Part shown: positions 7,132-15,694 of the stretch, in pieces
Position numbering within the stretch: position 1 is the stretch's first letter
How the letters are laid out: every line of letters starts with the position of its first letter
Source: JBNKEI01 sp050288705
GTDB taxonomy: Bacteria > Myxococcota > Myxococcia > Myxococcales > UBA5297
DNA: 64,000 nt
Direction of reading: 5' to 3'
Assembly (NCBI GenBank): GCA_050288705.1
Contig: JBNKEI010000207.1
Span: 103,614 to 167,613, forward strand
Position numbers and translations under genes: made by a program
Notes under the pieces: generated by a model
The model's input: the letters and a program-made list of their open reading frames with translations, nothing else
What the model was told of the DNA's origin: nothing
Databases searched by the model: none

Positions 7132-9756
7132 CTACACAAATTCCAGACTCCAGTCTCCTGATTCGGCGAAAGAAATATTAAGGTGGGGAGGCAGAGGTCC
7201 CTCGGCGAGTTGCTCAAGAAGTTTACGGGAAATGGCAGGCATTAACCCAGAACGCAGTGTGTGCTCAGCATTGCGTGCCCCTACTTCTTCGGTAGTACAA
7301 CGCTCGGTAAGAACATCTAGCAGTTTTTCGTCAAAAGTGACTTCTAAATCATGCGCTTGTTTTAAACGTAAGGTAAGCGCATGGAGTTTGGACTGCATAA
7401 TACTGCGCATTGCAACTGGTGAAATAGGAGCGAATGGAATAATATTCATTCGCGCTAGCAGAGCAGGTTTAAAATGGTGGCTAAGAGAGGGGCGGATAGA
7501 GTCAATCACTTCCTTAGCCGTAATTTCTTGGTTGATATTATGTAATTGTAATACATGTTCTGAAGCTAGATTACTAGTAAGAATTATTAGCGTATTTCTA
7601 AAATCAATAATTCTACCTTCTCCGTCACTAAGCTGACCTTTATCAAATACTTGGTAAAAAAGATTCATCACCTCCAGATCGGCTTTTTCGCATTCATCAA
7701 GTAAAACCAAAGAATACGGACGTTGTCGCACTGCCTCGGTAAGAATTCCACCTTCTCCGTAACCAACGTAACCTGGCGGAGAACCAATAAGGCGAGAAAC
7801 AGTATGTTTTTCTTGAAACTCCGACATGTTAATGTTGATCAAGAATCGTTCGCCGCCAAATAAAGTGTCAGCTAAAGCCAAGGCAGTTTCGGTTTTTCCT
7901 ACTCCGCTCGGGCCAACGAACAGAAGAACTGCTACCGGAGTGTTGGGATTGCGAATTCCCGAAAAAGCCATCCGTATCGACTCGCCAACCACCTGCAACG
8001 CGTTATATTGTCCGCGAATCCGTCTTTCTAATATTTTTTCTAGATTTAGTGCGGAAGCAAGGCGGTCGTTCTGTAACTTTCCTACTGGCACGCCTGTCCA
8101 GCTTGCGACCACACTGGCCACCACTGCAGCGTCTACCAGTTCGGGAAAAAGCGGTTCTTCGCCCCTAGTTGCTTTTAGCTCTTTTTCTATAGCCTCAACG
8201 TTGGCACATTTTTGCGAATTTTCAGGAGAGTTTGGCGGATATTTATGTATTTCGCTACGAGCTTCAGCCAGTTTTTCCACCAGGGCGCGTTCGTGTTCCC
8301 AAGACTGGCTAATCGATTCCATTTCTGCCTTGGTGCTAGTGAGCTGCTCTTCCACCTTCATGATGTCTGGTGAAGGTAATTGGCCTATCCATTCACGCTG
8401 CAAAGCTTCTCTTTCGCGCTCAATAGCTGCAATTTCTAGCTCTTTGGCAATCAGGGGCTCGGGCCGGGAATGGCGCATAGTTTTAACTCGCGCTGCCGCG
8501 GTGTCCAATAGATCAATGGCTTTATCGGGAAGCTGCCGGCCAGAAATATATCGATGAGAAAGACGAACCGCTGCAGTCACTGCTTCATCACGGATCATTA
8601 CACCGTGAGCAGATTCATATACTTTGCGCAACCCGCGAAGCATCAGTATTGCATCATCTTCCGAAGGCTCTTCCACTTTTACTGGCTGAAAACGACGTTC
8701 CAGGGCAGCGTCTTTCTCAAAGTATTTTTTAAATTCCGACCACGTAGTAGCTGCGATGGTTCTTAGCTCGCCCCGAGCCAACGCCGGCTTGAGCAGGTTA
8801 GCAGCGTCGCTTCCCCCGGTTGTACCGCCAGCGCCGATCAAAGTGTGTGCCTCGTCGATAAACAGAACAATTGGTTTGGCGGAAGTGGTTACCTCGTTTA
8901 TTACCGCCTTTAATCGGTTTTCAAATTCGCCTTTAACTGTGGCTCCTGCTTGCAGCAGGCCTAAATCAAGGCCCATTAGTTCAATTTCTTTTAAAGATTT
9001 CGGAACGTCGCCTTCCACAATGGCTAAAGCCAAACCTTCTACCAATGCAGTTTTTCCTACCCCCGGCTCTCCCACAATAATGGGATTATTTTTTCGGCGC
9101 CGAGCAAGAATATCAATCATTTGTCTGATTTCTCGTTGGCGGCCAAAAATAGGGTCGATTTTCCCTTCACGAGCGCGTTCGGTAAACGAAATCGCAAATC
9201 GTTTCAGAGCCGAGCTATCAGAGTTAATCTGGGACGAAGTTGACGCCAAAGCACCATCGGGAAGTGATTCTTTTGATTCTGGTGCGTTGTTTAAGATATC
9301 ATCGTACTTCTTGCGTAGTTCTTCATGCGAAATGTCTTCTAGTTCATTTAATGTTTCGCCGGTATATCGTCCGGGCCGAAAAATTATTTGCGCTAAAAGC
9401 GCCCCGGTCCGCAATCGTGCGGCACTGTGCTCAATAGATGACCACAACCAGGCATCTTCAAACCAGGTAAATAATGATTCGCTTAATACCGGGCGGCCTG
9501 CATTTCCTGTACGGCTCAAATCGAGTGCTCTGTTCAGCCGATAAGCAACTTGCTCAGGGGTTTTGCCAAAGTGCCGAAGAAGCAAAGCGGCGTCGTTAGA
9601 CGATTCCACAATAGCCAAAAGCATGTGTTCTACGCCAACCTCATAAAAACGGTTTGAATAGGCTCTAGTGACTGCCAATTCCAATGCCTGACGTGCAGTG
9701 GGGGTTAGACGGCGTAAGGTGTATTGGGCTTCGACGCGAGGAATAGGAACCTCCAA
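7132..9756 (-). CDS. clpV: T6SS sheath-recycling AAA+ ATPase TssH/ClpV
   Basis: An 874-residue Hsp100 ATPase that disassembles the contracted TssB/TssC sheath after firing. It has a Clp-N repeat region (about 15-155), the first AAA+ module with Walker A GEPGVGKT (about 229-236) and Walker B LFIDEAHTLIGAGG, a middle coiled coil (about 410-520), and the second module with GPSGVGKTETALALAD (about 611-626). The GGTTGGSDAANLLKP segment is typical of ClpV rather than ClpB. The start is a TTG at 9756; I see no ATG or GTG that fits better and the Shine-Dalgarno is weak. It lies 35 bases after the tssG stop. Confidence 0.94.
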   Translation of the reverse strand: MEVPIPRVEAQYTLRRLTPTARQALELAVTRAYSNRFYEVGVEHMLLAIVESSNDAALLLRHFGKTPEQVAYRLNRALDLSRTGNAGRPVLSESLFTWFEDAWLWSSIEHSAARLRTGALLAQIIFRPGRYTGETLNELEDISHEELRKKYDDILNNAPESKESLPDGALASTSSQINSDSSALKRFAISFTERAREGKIDPIFGRQREIRQMIDILARRRKNNPIIVGEPGVGKTALVEGLALAIVEGDVPKSLKEIELMGLDLGLLQAGATVKGEFENRLKAVINEVTTSAKPIVLFIDEAHTLIGAGGTTGGSDAANLLKPALARGELRTIAATTWSEFKKYFEKDAALERRFQPVKVEEPSEDDAILMLRGLRKVYESAHGVMIRDEAVTAAVRLSHRYISGRQLPDKAIDLLDTAAARVKTMRHSRPEPLIAKELEIAAIEREREALQREWIGQLPSPDIMKVEEQLTSTKAEMESISQSWEHERALVEKLAEARSEIHKYPPNSPENSQKCANVEAIEKELKATRGEEPLFPELVDAAVVASVVASWTGVPVGKLQNDRLASALNLEKILERRIRGQYNALQVVGESIRMAFSGIRNPNTPVAVLLFVGPSGVGKTETALALADTLFGGERFLININMSEFQEKHTVSRLIGSPPGYVGYGEGGILTEAVRQRPYSLVLLDECEKADLEVMNLFYQVFDKGQLSDGEGRIIDFRNTLIILTSNLASEHVLQLHNINQEITAKEVIDSIRPSLSHHFKPALLARMNIIPFAPISPVAMRSIMQSKLHALTLRLKQAHDLEVTFDEKLLDVLTERCTTEEVGARNAEHTLRSGLMPAISRKLLEQLAEGPLPPHLNISFAESGDWSLEFV

Positions 9757-9791
9757 GGCAACAGGCCAACGTGGACCAAAAAAATTATTGT

Positions 9792-10796
9792 TTAGATTTC
9801 TCGGTTAACTGCAAGCCAACTATCTACTCCTAAATGTCCCCCGGCGAAAATACCTAAATGCAAGCTGGGTCTCTTATCAGGGGACAAAAAGGGAAGTAAT
9901 TCATAATCTAGGGGATCGAGCGTGAATAGCTGTATCATTTTATCTGTAGTTTCGCGAAGATTGCCTGAAGGAATCAATCGTCGATGTGCAGAAGGGGAAA
10001 GCGGCTCAATATGTATCTTTATCACTCCAGAATCCACAAACGTTCGGTCACCCAAAATCGAATTAATTCCCAACTGGTTGTTTTTGGTACCCAAATGCAT
10101 TCGATCTTCGTCAGTCAAGGACACCCAGCCCCCTATAAATTGCTGAATGCGTACATTGGGCTGCTCAGTTTCAAGAAAGTGGGCAAGAATATCCTCCAAA
10201 ACAATTTCCAATGAAACAGCAGTGCGAGAAGAATCGAACAATAAAGGTACAAATCGAGCAATCAGGTGCTTAGGAAAATCTTGTAGCTGGGAGTGCTCCA
10301 TAAAGCCGGAAATAAGATAGGCTCTTTTCGACCAACGGTCGTTTAACGAAGACGTACAGTCTTGATAGTATCGACGTTGATTGATAATTCCGTACAATAA
10401 GCACAAAAATCTATGGTGAAAAATATCTAAGAATTCCTGAGCCCTGGTGGAATCAGGTTCATCGGAAGAAACCTCTTCTGCAAAATAGGCGGGTAAAGGG
10501 CTTACTGTTCCGCTAAGCCCTAAAAAGGTTGTGGTTAAGTTTACTGCGGGTGAACGATTGGCGGAATTAGGTTTTGAAGCGCTAATTTGTACGTTTGATA
10601 TGTCGCTGGCGTTAAAACTAAGCGCTGGATCGTGGTGGATGCGCACAAATTCGCCCGATGGCAAATTTGCGTTTATAATTTTATCTGAATCAAGAGCAAA
10701 AAGTCTTTCCAATAACGAAAGTGCATGAAAGAAATCAATTCGGTGTAATCGCGGAGCGATTTCTCGGATTGGAGAATTCAAATCAATTCTTGGCAT
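9792..10796 (-). CDS. tssG: T6SS baseplate subunit TssG
   Basis: A 334-residue baseplate wedge protein of the ImpH/VasB family (DUF1305), cytoplasmic. With TssE, TssF and TssK it forms the wedge around the VgrG hub. Family-like features are the N-terminal IDFFHALSLLERL helix, the FLGLSGTVSPLPAYFAEEV segment with its conserved GxxGPLP-like turn, the following FLDIFHHRFLCLLY helix, and C-terminal GGHLGVDSWL. Length is typical. It overlaps the end of tssF by 19 bases, which suggests translational coupling and matches the fixed tssF-tssG gene pair of T6SS clusters. Confidence 0.92.
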   Translation of the reverse strand: MPRIDLNSPIREIAPRLHRIDFFHALSLLERLFALDSDKIINANLPSGEFVRIHHDPALSFNASDISNVQISASKPNSANRSPAVNLTTTFLGLSGTVSPLPAYFAEEVSSDEPDSTRAQEFLDIFHHRFLCLLYGIINQRRYYQDCTSSLNDRWSKRAYLISGFMEHSQLQDFPKHLIARFVPLLFDSSRTAVSLEIVLEDILAHFLETEQPNVRIQQFIGGWVSLTDEDRMHLGTKNNQLGINSILGDRTFVDSGVIKIHIEPLSPSAHRRLIPSGNLRETTDKMIQLFTLDPLDYELLPFLSPDKRPSLHLGIFAGGHLGVDSWLAVNREI

Positions 10797-12544
10797 CCGT
10801 TCCTCATCGGCCAGGAATATTCAGTCCGTGACGGCTGTAATCGAACTTTTGTTTCGTTAAATGAATTTATGGCGACCCTGTAAGCAAAAAACTCATTAAG
10901 AATTGAACCGAACAGAAATGCTTCTCCTTTGCAAGCAAAGCAGGCTTCCTCTAGTTCGAGATTGATGCGAATTCCTCTAATATTACACCTATCCAAATTT
11001 CGTCGGATAACAACTGGCTCCATGAATTGAATGGATTGTATTCGATTGCGATTTCCTTGAAAAATATGTGAATCTCTTGCTGGATTTGCTGACTGAAAAT
11101 TATATAAATTGAGTAGTGTTTGGAAGGCAGTTGCTTCCCGAAAAGCTTCCTTTTTTAAAGACATGAGCACTGCTAATCTCCAATGAATGCTTTTGCTGTT
11201 AGGAGGAAGTATTGCTGGTGTAGCACCAAGAATATTTTGAAAAGAAATGGTTTGATCATTTTTCCATCGGTCTTCTCGGATGTCCCCAGCGCGTACCAAA
11301 CTAGCAAAAGAACGATTAGTGCAGGTAATGCGGGCAGAAATAGACTGTTCTTCCAAAGAAGGAATGACATTGCGAGGAGTATAAATTGAAATAAAAGAAT
11401 CTAGACCGGTTGCATCGGTAGAAATGTCCTGGCGGATTCGATAGAAGTGGTTCCGTTTTTCTGCAGAATGCGCATAGTCGAAATCAAAAAAAGGAGCATA
11501 TTCATGCTGTTGCTCCTGATTATTGCTGGTAATGCCGATGACACTATCGACACTGTATACGTCTGCTTGCTGCAACAGAAATTCCGAAGAGCAGAGTAAA
11601 CTTTCCTGTCCAGGAAGCTCAAAGCTAATTGGCACTGACTGCGAGGTAAACAAGTTAATAGCTGGTGTACAAAACAGCTTAAAATTATTTTGACTTAAAT
11701 GACCAGGCAACTCCGGTGGTTTGTCGAAGTAAAAAGAAAATTCGTATTGACCGCCAGGAATCGTTGGTATTTTTTCTAATCCTTGCAAGTCAATAAACAA
11801 AAATTTTTGCGGCAAAGCGAAATATTCTTGTAGGTATCGAAAACAGTCAGGCGCCATTCTTGGCCAAGGCAATAGAGCGTGTTCAGGTCGAAGCCCGACT
11901 GGAACAATATTATCACTGGAAAAATTAATTGTTTGTTGTTTTGACTCTCTATTCACATAACGAACTTGAAAATATTGACAATGACGCTGGAACCATAGCC
12001 AAAGAGTTGTGGCGACAGTAAACTCGCCATGCAAATAAAGACGGATACCTTTTGAGGAAAATACGGTGCGGGCGCTTTTTCCGATCCTATAAGAAAGGCG
12101 AAGCTGGGGTGACGAAGAGTAGGGATCGTCCAAAACTGCATCTTCCAGCTTCAACGGCAAGATATTCACTGGAAAAGAGGTGCTAAAAATGCAGGAAGTG
12201 CCGCCCACTGGCACAGAAACTACTTCTCTTCCTGCCTCCACTAAAACTGGTTGAGAAATTTTCTCAATGTCGGGCGAATACTGAAGAATCGTGCAAGAAG
12301 GAATCGGCCGACAATAATGAGGAAGCATCCAATTGCATAATTCTTGAGCAAGATAAGGAATTTCCTGGTCGACTCGTTCACGAATTCTCGCACAAAGAAA
12401 AGCAAACCCCTCTAGAAGTCGATGAACGTCAGGATCTACTCCTTCGAAGCCAAGCATTCCGGCGGTACTGGGGTGCGCGTCGGCAAACAAACTTCCTGAG
12501 CCATGTAAGAAATCCAACTCACTTTGGTAATGTCTGCTGAACAT
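10778..12544 (-). CDS. tssF: T6SS baseplate subunit TssF
   Basis: A 588-residue baseplate protein of the ImpG/VasA family (DUF879). The N-terminus has the diagnostic pattern YQSELDFLHGSGSLFADAHP, then RLLEGFAFLCARIRERVD (the RLIEGFAFLxARI helix of the family) and ELCNWMLPHYCRPIPS. These identify TssF clearly. TssF forms a 2:1 complex with TssG and docks TssK at the base of the tail. The length is usual. ATG at 12544 is the family start; its stop is inside the beginning of tssG. It follows tssE with a 35-base gap. Confidence 0.93.
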   Translation of the reverse strand: MFSRHYQSELDFLHGSGSLFADAHPSTAGMLGFEGVDPDVHRLLEGFAFLCARIRERVDQEIPYLAQELCNWMLPHYCRPIPSCTILQYSPDIEKISQPVLVEAGREVVSVPVGGTSCIFSTSFPVNILPLKLEDAVLDDPYSSSPQLRLSYRIGKSARTVFSSKGIRLYLHGEFTVATTLWLWFQRHCQYFQVRYVNRESKQQTINFSSDNIVPVGLRPEHALLPWPRMAPDCFRYLQEYFALPQKFLFIDLQGLEKIPTIPGGQYEFSFYFDKPPELPGHLSQNNFKLFCTPAINLFTSQSVPISFELPGQESLLCSSEFLLQQADVYSVDSVIGITSNNQEQQHEYAPFFDFDYAHSAEKRNHFYRIRQDISTDATGLDSFISIYTPRNVIPSLEEQSISARITCTNRSFASLVRAGDIREDRWKNDQTISFQNILGATPAILPPNSKSIHWRLAVLMSLKKEAFREATAFQTLLNLYNFQSANPARDSHIFQGNRNRIQSIQFMEPVVIRRNLDRCNIRGIRINLELEEACFACKGEAFLFGSILNEFFAYRVAINSFNETKVRLQPSRTEYSWPMRNGCQELI

Positions 12545-12579
12545 AATGTCTGTACCTAATTCTTAATGACCAAAGTGCT

Positions 12580-12978
12580 TTAACGAATTGTCACTCGTCC
12601 CCCGGGAGACATGGTAGACCGGAAATGGAATTTCTGGCGAGCGCTGGGGTCAATTGCCTGCGCAGTTATTTCCAAATGAATTTCCAGTTTTCCTTCGGCT
12701 AAAGGCAATGAACGCACGGAAACATTTGTCAGCCTTGGTTCGTACTTTTCAATAGTTTCCTTGACTGATTTTTCTAAACGCTCCAGCACAAGAGGAAAAG
12801 CATGTGCTAGGTCGCAAAAATCCTCTACGCCATAGTCAGGAGCGGTTACTGATTCTCCGCGCCGCGTGTTGAGTAGCACTTGCAAATGCTCAAGGAGTGC
12901 CGAACGTATATCTATGGTACGACACTCTTGAGATTGACTGCTGCTACCAATGCGGAAAAGCAATCCGCGTGCTCGCAA
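12580..12978 (-). CDS. tssE: T6SS baseplate gp25-like subunit TssE
   Basis: A 132-residue homologue of phage T4 gp25, the baseplate wedge protein that starts sheath polymerisation. Family marks are the N-terminal hydrophobic start, SALLEHLQVLLNTRRGES (the LLNTRxGxS motif), PDYGVEDFCD, and the later KYEPRLTNVSVR segment. The start is a TTG at 12978 with GAGGA four bases upstream; a TGA lies 27 bases upstream in frame, so only this TTG fits. A strong hairpin (13000-13043) lies between hcp and this gene and may set the expression ratio of the two. Confidence 0.9.
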   Translation of the reverse strand: MRARGLLFRIGSSSQSQECRTIDIRSALLEHLQVLLNTRRGESVTAPDYGVEDFCDLAHAFPLVLERLEKSVKETIEKYEPRLTNVSVRSLPLAEGKLEIHLEITAQAIDPSARQKFHFRSTMSPGGRVTIR

Positions 12979-12999
12979 TTCGTCCTCGATTGTTCGATC

Positions 13000-13043
13000 A
13001 AGTCACCCTTTGTCTCCAAACCTGGTCACAAATAGGGTAACTT
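13000..13043 (-). promoter_or_regulatory. RNA hairpin in the hcp-tssE junction
   Basis: In the leftward transcript this segment folds into a hairpin. The outer ten pairs are 13034-13043 with 13000-13009 (AAGUUACCCU with AGGGUGACUU, one G-U). After a two-base bulge, four more pairs follow (UUGU with ACAA). No U-run follows, so it is not a standard terminator; it may protect the hcp 3' end or attenuate tssE. Confidence 0.5.
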
Positions 13044-13060
13044 GGCTACGGAAAATAAGG

Positions 13061-13558
13061 TTAGCTACCTCTGCCTTCAGCCCAGGTGTCAGTATGGGTG
13101 GCTCCGGTTTTGGTATAAGTCCACATGATATCGTGGAAAATAAACTCAATCTCTTCTAAAGGTGGCTCGTAGGATCTGGCAGGTGTTAAGGTGTCGTCAA
13201 TCACCTGTTTCATACTGGAAATATAAGCGCCCTTGATTTCTACTGTATAAAACTGTTCGGTGGTTCCATCTCCGGTAGGATTAGGACGGAAGAATTTAAA
13301 CACTCCTTCCAAGACAGTGTTTTTAGTCAATGCTTGCCATAACAAAGGAGAAGAACAATCAATTCGCTTACGAATTTTTATTGGACGATACTGCCGACGG
13401 CCAGAAGCGTTTCCTGTTGAAGGCTCGAAAGGAGTTACGCCTGCTTGTTCATAATGAATACACTCAATCGAACCTTCTCGTCCCATGCTTAGCTGAGTTG
13501 CTTCGCCTTTAATATCCTGCCCGTTAGCCTTAAGAAAAAGATGTATATGTTCAGCCAT
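13061..13558 (-). CDS. hcp: T6SS inner-tube protein Hcp (TssD)
   Basis: A 165-residue Hcp-family protein, whose hexameric rings stack into the expelled tube. It begins MAEHIHLFLKANGQDIKGEA and has the expected RRQYRPIKIRKRID strand with the SSPLLWQALTKN helix. The C-terminus has the family's DDTLTPARSYEPPLEEIEFIFHDI segment. Length matches Hcp proteins of the 160-residue class with no C-terminal toxin extension. A GGAG ribosome site lies upstream in CAGGAGAGAAAACTC. It follows tssC by 85 bases and precedes tssE by 82 bases; both gaps are longer than elsewhere in the operon, consistent with independent tuning of this abundant protein. Confidence 0.94.
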   Translation of the reverse strand: MAEHIHLFLKANGQDIKGEATQLSMGREGSIECIHYEQAGVTPFEPSTGNASGRRQYRPIKIRKRIDCSSPLLWQALTKNTVLEGVFKFFRPNPTGDGTTEQFYTVEIKGAYISSMKQVIDDTLTPARSYEPPLEEIEFIFHDIMWTYTKTGATHTDTWAEGRGS

Positions 13559-13643
13559 GAGTTTTCTCTCCTGATGAAAATCAACTACAATTGTATGGGC
13601 ACCGATAAAAACGCTTATGCAATACTATGCTTAGCATAGAATA

Positions 13644-15134
13644 CTATTCTTTGTCTAGCTTACCAACTAATGAAAGCGTAAAAGATGCCCCCATATATTT
13701 AAAATGAGGACGGACTTTAAGATTGCAGCGATACCATCCTGGTTGTCCCTCTACATCTTCTACTGATACTTGCGCTTGGCGCAAAGGTCGAATTGAACGA
13801 ACTCCGGGAGCAGGATTTTCCATATCAGCGACATACTGGCGAATCCAATTATTGAGTTCTCGTTCCAAATCAGCACGTTCTTTCCAAGTGCCAATTTGCT
13901 CTCGCTGCAATACCTTAATGTAGTGCGCTAGGCGGGTCATTATGAAAACATAAGGGAGCTGGGTACCCAATCGATAATTGGTTTCCGCTTGTTTGCCTTC
14001 GGGGGAATTACCAAAAAACTTGGGTTTCTGGGCAGAGTTAGCCGAAAAGAAACACGCATTATCTGATTCTTTTCGGTAAGTTAAAGCAATGAAGCCTTCT
14101 TCAGATAGTTCGTATTCTCTACGTTCAGTGAGAAGAATTTCGGTAGGAATCTTGGTTTGAATTTCTCCCATAGCTTCGTATTGATGCAAGGGTAAGTTTT
14201 CTACCGCTCCTCCTGCTTGCGGGCCAATGATATTGGGACACCAGCGATATTTAGCGAATGAATCGGCGATTCGAGTAGCAAAGGCATTGGACGCATGCCC
14301 CCACAAATATCGTTTATGATGACCAACTACGTCTTCCGCAAAATTAAACGATTTTACCGGAGCGGTGTTTTGTCCGTAGGGAAGCCGTAATAAAAATCGA
14401 GGCATGCATAATCCAACATTGCGCGAATCCTCTGATTCCCTAAACGAATGCCATTTGGCGTATTGAGGGCCCTCAAATAGCGATTTGAGATCCTTGAGAT
14501 TGGGAAGTCTTTCGAAAGATTGCTCTCCGAAAAAATCAGGAGAAGCGTTTGCTATAAAAGGAGCATGCGCCATGGCTGAAACTGCTGCGCACTTGGACAA
14601 AAGCTCAACATCTTGCGGGCCCGGTCCAAAGTCGAAGTTGGCGCAAATCATGCCGTAGGGCTTTCCACCAAAAACGCCATATTCGTTGGAATAAACAATC
14701 TTGTAAAGACCAGACTTGGGAATTTCCGGGGAATCTTCGAAATCGGTAATCAGGTCGTCTTTTGAGACGTTTAAGATTTCTACTTTGATATTTTCGCGGA
14801 AATCTACCCGATCAGTGACAAACTTAAGCGAGCGCCATGCACTTTCTAATTGTTGAAAAGGTTCTGCATGAAGAATTTCATTAAGCTGCGCACTTAGCTT
14901 ACGATCAATTTCTGCGATCATTGCTTCGACTGCGGATTTATCTACTCGCTCTTGAGCGCGGTCCGATTTAAGAATTTCTGATATAAAAGCGCTTACTCCA
15001 CTGCGAGCAATATTGTAGGCCTCCTCGGTAGGCCGCAGCTTGCTTTCTGCTAAAATTTGTTCAAGTAGTGACCCTCCATCCTCGCTTTGTTCGGGGGTGG
15101 CTGGCGACTGTTCGGTTTGTAGTTCGGTGCTCAT
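13644..15134 (-). CDS. tssC: T6SS sheath large subunit TssC
   Basis: A 496-residue VipB/ImpC-family sheath protein. TssB/TssC heterodimers form the contractile sheath around Hcp. Diagnostic segments are the ESAWRSLKFVTDRVDFRENI region, the IVYSNEYGVFGGKPYG strand, LLRLPYG and the C-terminal LTLSLVGKLDKE. An acidic N-terminal tail (residues 1-25) precedes the core. A strong AAGGAG lies five bases before the ATG at 15134. It sits directly after tssB as usual. A second, divergent TssC paralogue begins at 63509 and shares the same central motifs. Confidence 0.95.
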   Translation of the reverse strand: MSTELQTEQSPATPEQSEDGGSLLEQILAESKLRPTEEAYNIARSGVSAFISEILKSDRAQERVDKSAVEAMIAEIDRKLSAQLNEILHAEPFQQLESAWRSLKFVTDRVDFRENIKVEILNVSKDDLITDFEDSPEIPKSGLYKIVYSNEYGVFGGKPYGMICANFDFGPGPQDVELLSKCAAVSAMAHAPFIANASPDFFGEQSFERLPNLKDLKSLFEGPQYAKWHSFRESEDSRNVGLCMPRFLLRLPYGQNTAPVKSFNFAEDVVGHHKRYLWGHASNAFATRIADSFAKYRWCPNIIGPQAGGAVENLPLHQYEAMGEIQTKIPTEILLTERREYELSEEGFIALTYRKESDNACFFSANSAQKPKFFGNSPEGKQAETNYRLGTQLPYVFIMTRLAHYIKVLQREQIGTWKERADLERELNNWIRQYVADMENPAPGVRSIRPLRQAQVSVEDVEGQPGWYRCNLKVRPHFKYMGASFTLSLVGKLDKE

Positions 15135-15170
15135 GCATTCTCCTTGAAGCCTTTAAAGCATGGGAGCCAG

Positions 15171-15659
15171 TTAATCGTCTTGTACCTTTAATTCCTTAAG
15201 TAGCTTATCGCGACTTTCTGGATCGCTTATAAGCGCTTGGATTTTTTTTCGAAAAGCAGAGGAATTCCCCATTGGGCCTTTTAATGCGGTCAACGCTTTG
15301 CGTAACTCCAGTAGCTTGCGCATTTCCGGAACATGATTAACCACACCTTCTGGACCAAAATCAGCAATACTGGAAAATTTTAGGTTTACTGCAATTTCGC
15401 TGTCAGGTTCCTCAGAAAGCCGATTAGGTACGGAGAAGCTGGCATTAATCTTTTGGTTGGCCATTACTTCGTTAAAATTGTCTTTGTCTATACTGATGGG
15501 TTTACGATCTTCCAATGCGGTTGCTTCGGTTCTTCCGGTGTAGTCACCTACCATCAAAATTTTTAGAGGTAATTCTACCTCCTCCTGGGCATTACCAGTT
15601 GATGGCTTGTAGACAATATTCACCCGTTCTTTTGGTGCAACTGAGCCTTCTTTGCTCAT
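15171..15659 (-). CDS. tssB: T6SS sheath small subunit TssB
   Basis: A 162-residue VipA/ImpB-family protein, partner of TssC in the contractile sheath. The N-terminal ERVNIVYKPSTGNAQEEVELP and LKILMVGDYTGR strands and the following ISIDKDNFNEVM helix match the family closely. The C-terminal helix with PMGNSSAFRKKIQALI is the region that interacts with ClpV or TssC in known systems. AGGAG lies six bases before the ATG. It is 35 bases after tssA and 36 before tssC, in the standard B-C order. Confidence 0.95.
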   Translation of the reverse strand: MSKEGSVAPKERVNIVYKPSTGNAQEEVELPLKILMVGDYTGRTEATALEDRKPISIDKDNFNEVMANQKINASFSVPNRLSEEPDSEIAVNLKFSSIADFGPEGVVNHVPEMRKLLELRKALTALKGPMGNSSAFRKKIQALISDPESRDKLLKELKVQDD

Positions 15660-15694
15660 TTTTTTCTCCTATACTCTATTGGGCACAAAACAAA

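Noticed and set aside
13625..13639. CTATGC-TTA-GCATAG palindrome in the tssC-hcp gap
   Set aside because: Only six pairs and the T-run is about 15 bases away, so it is too weak for a terminator; it may be a chance inverted repeat.
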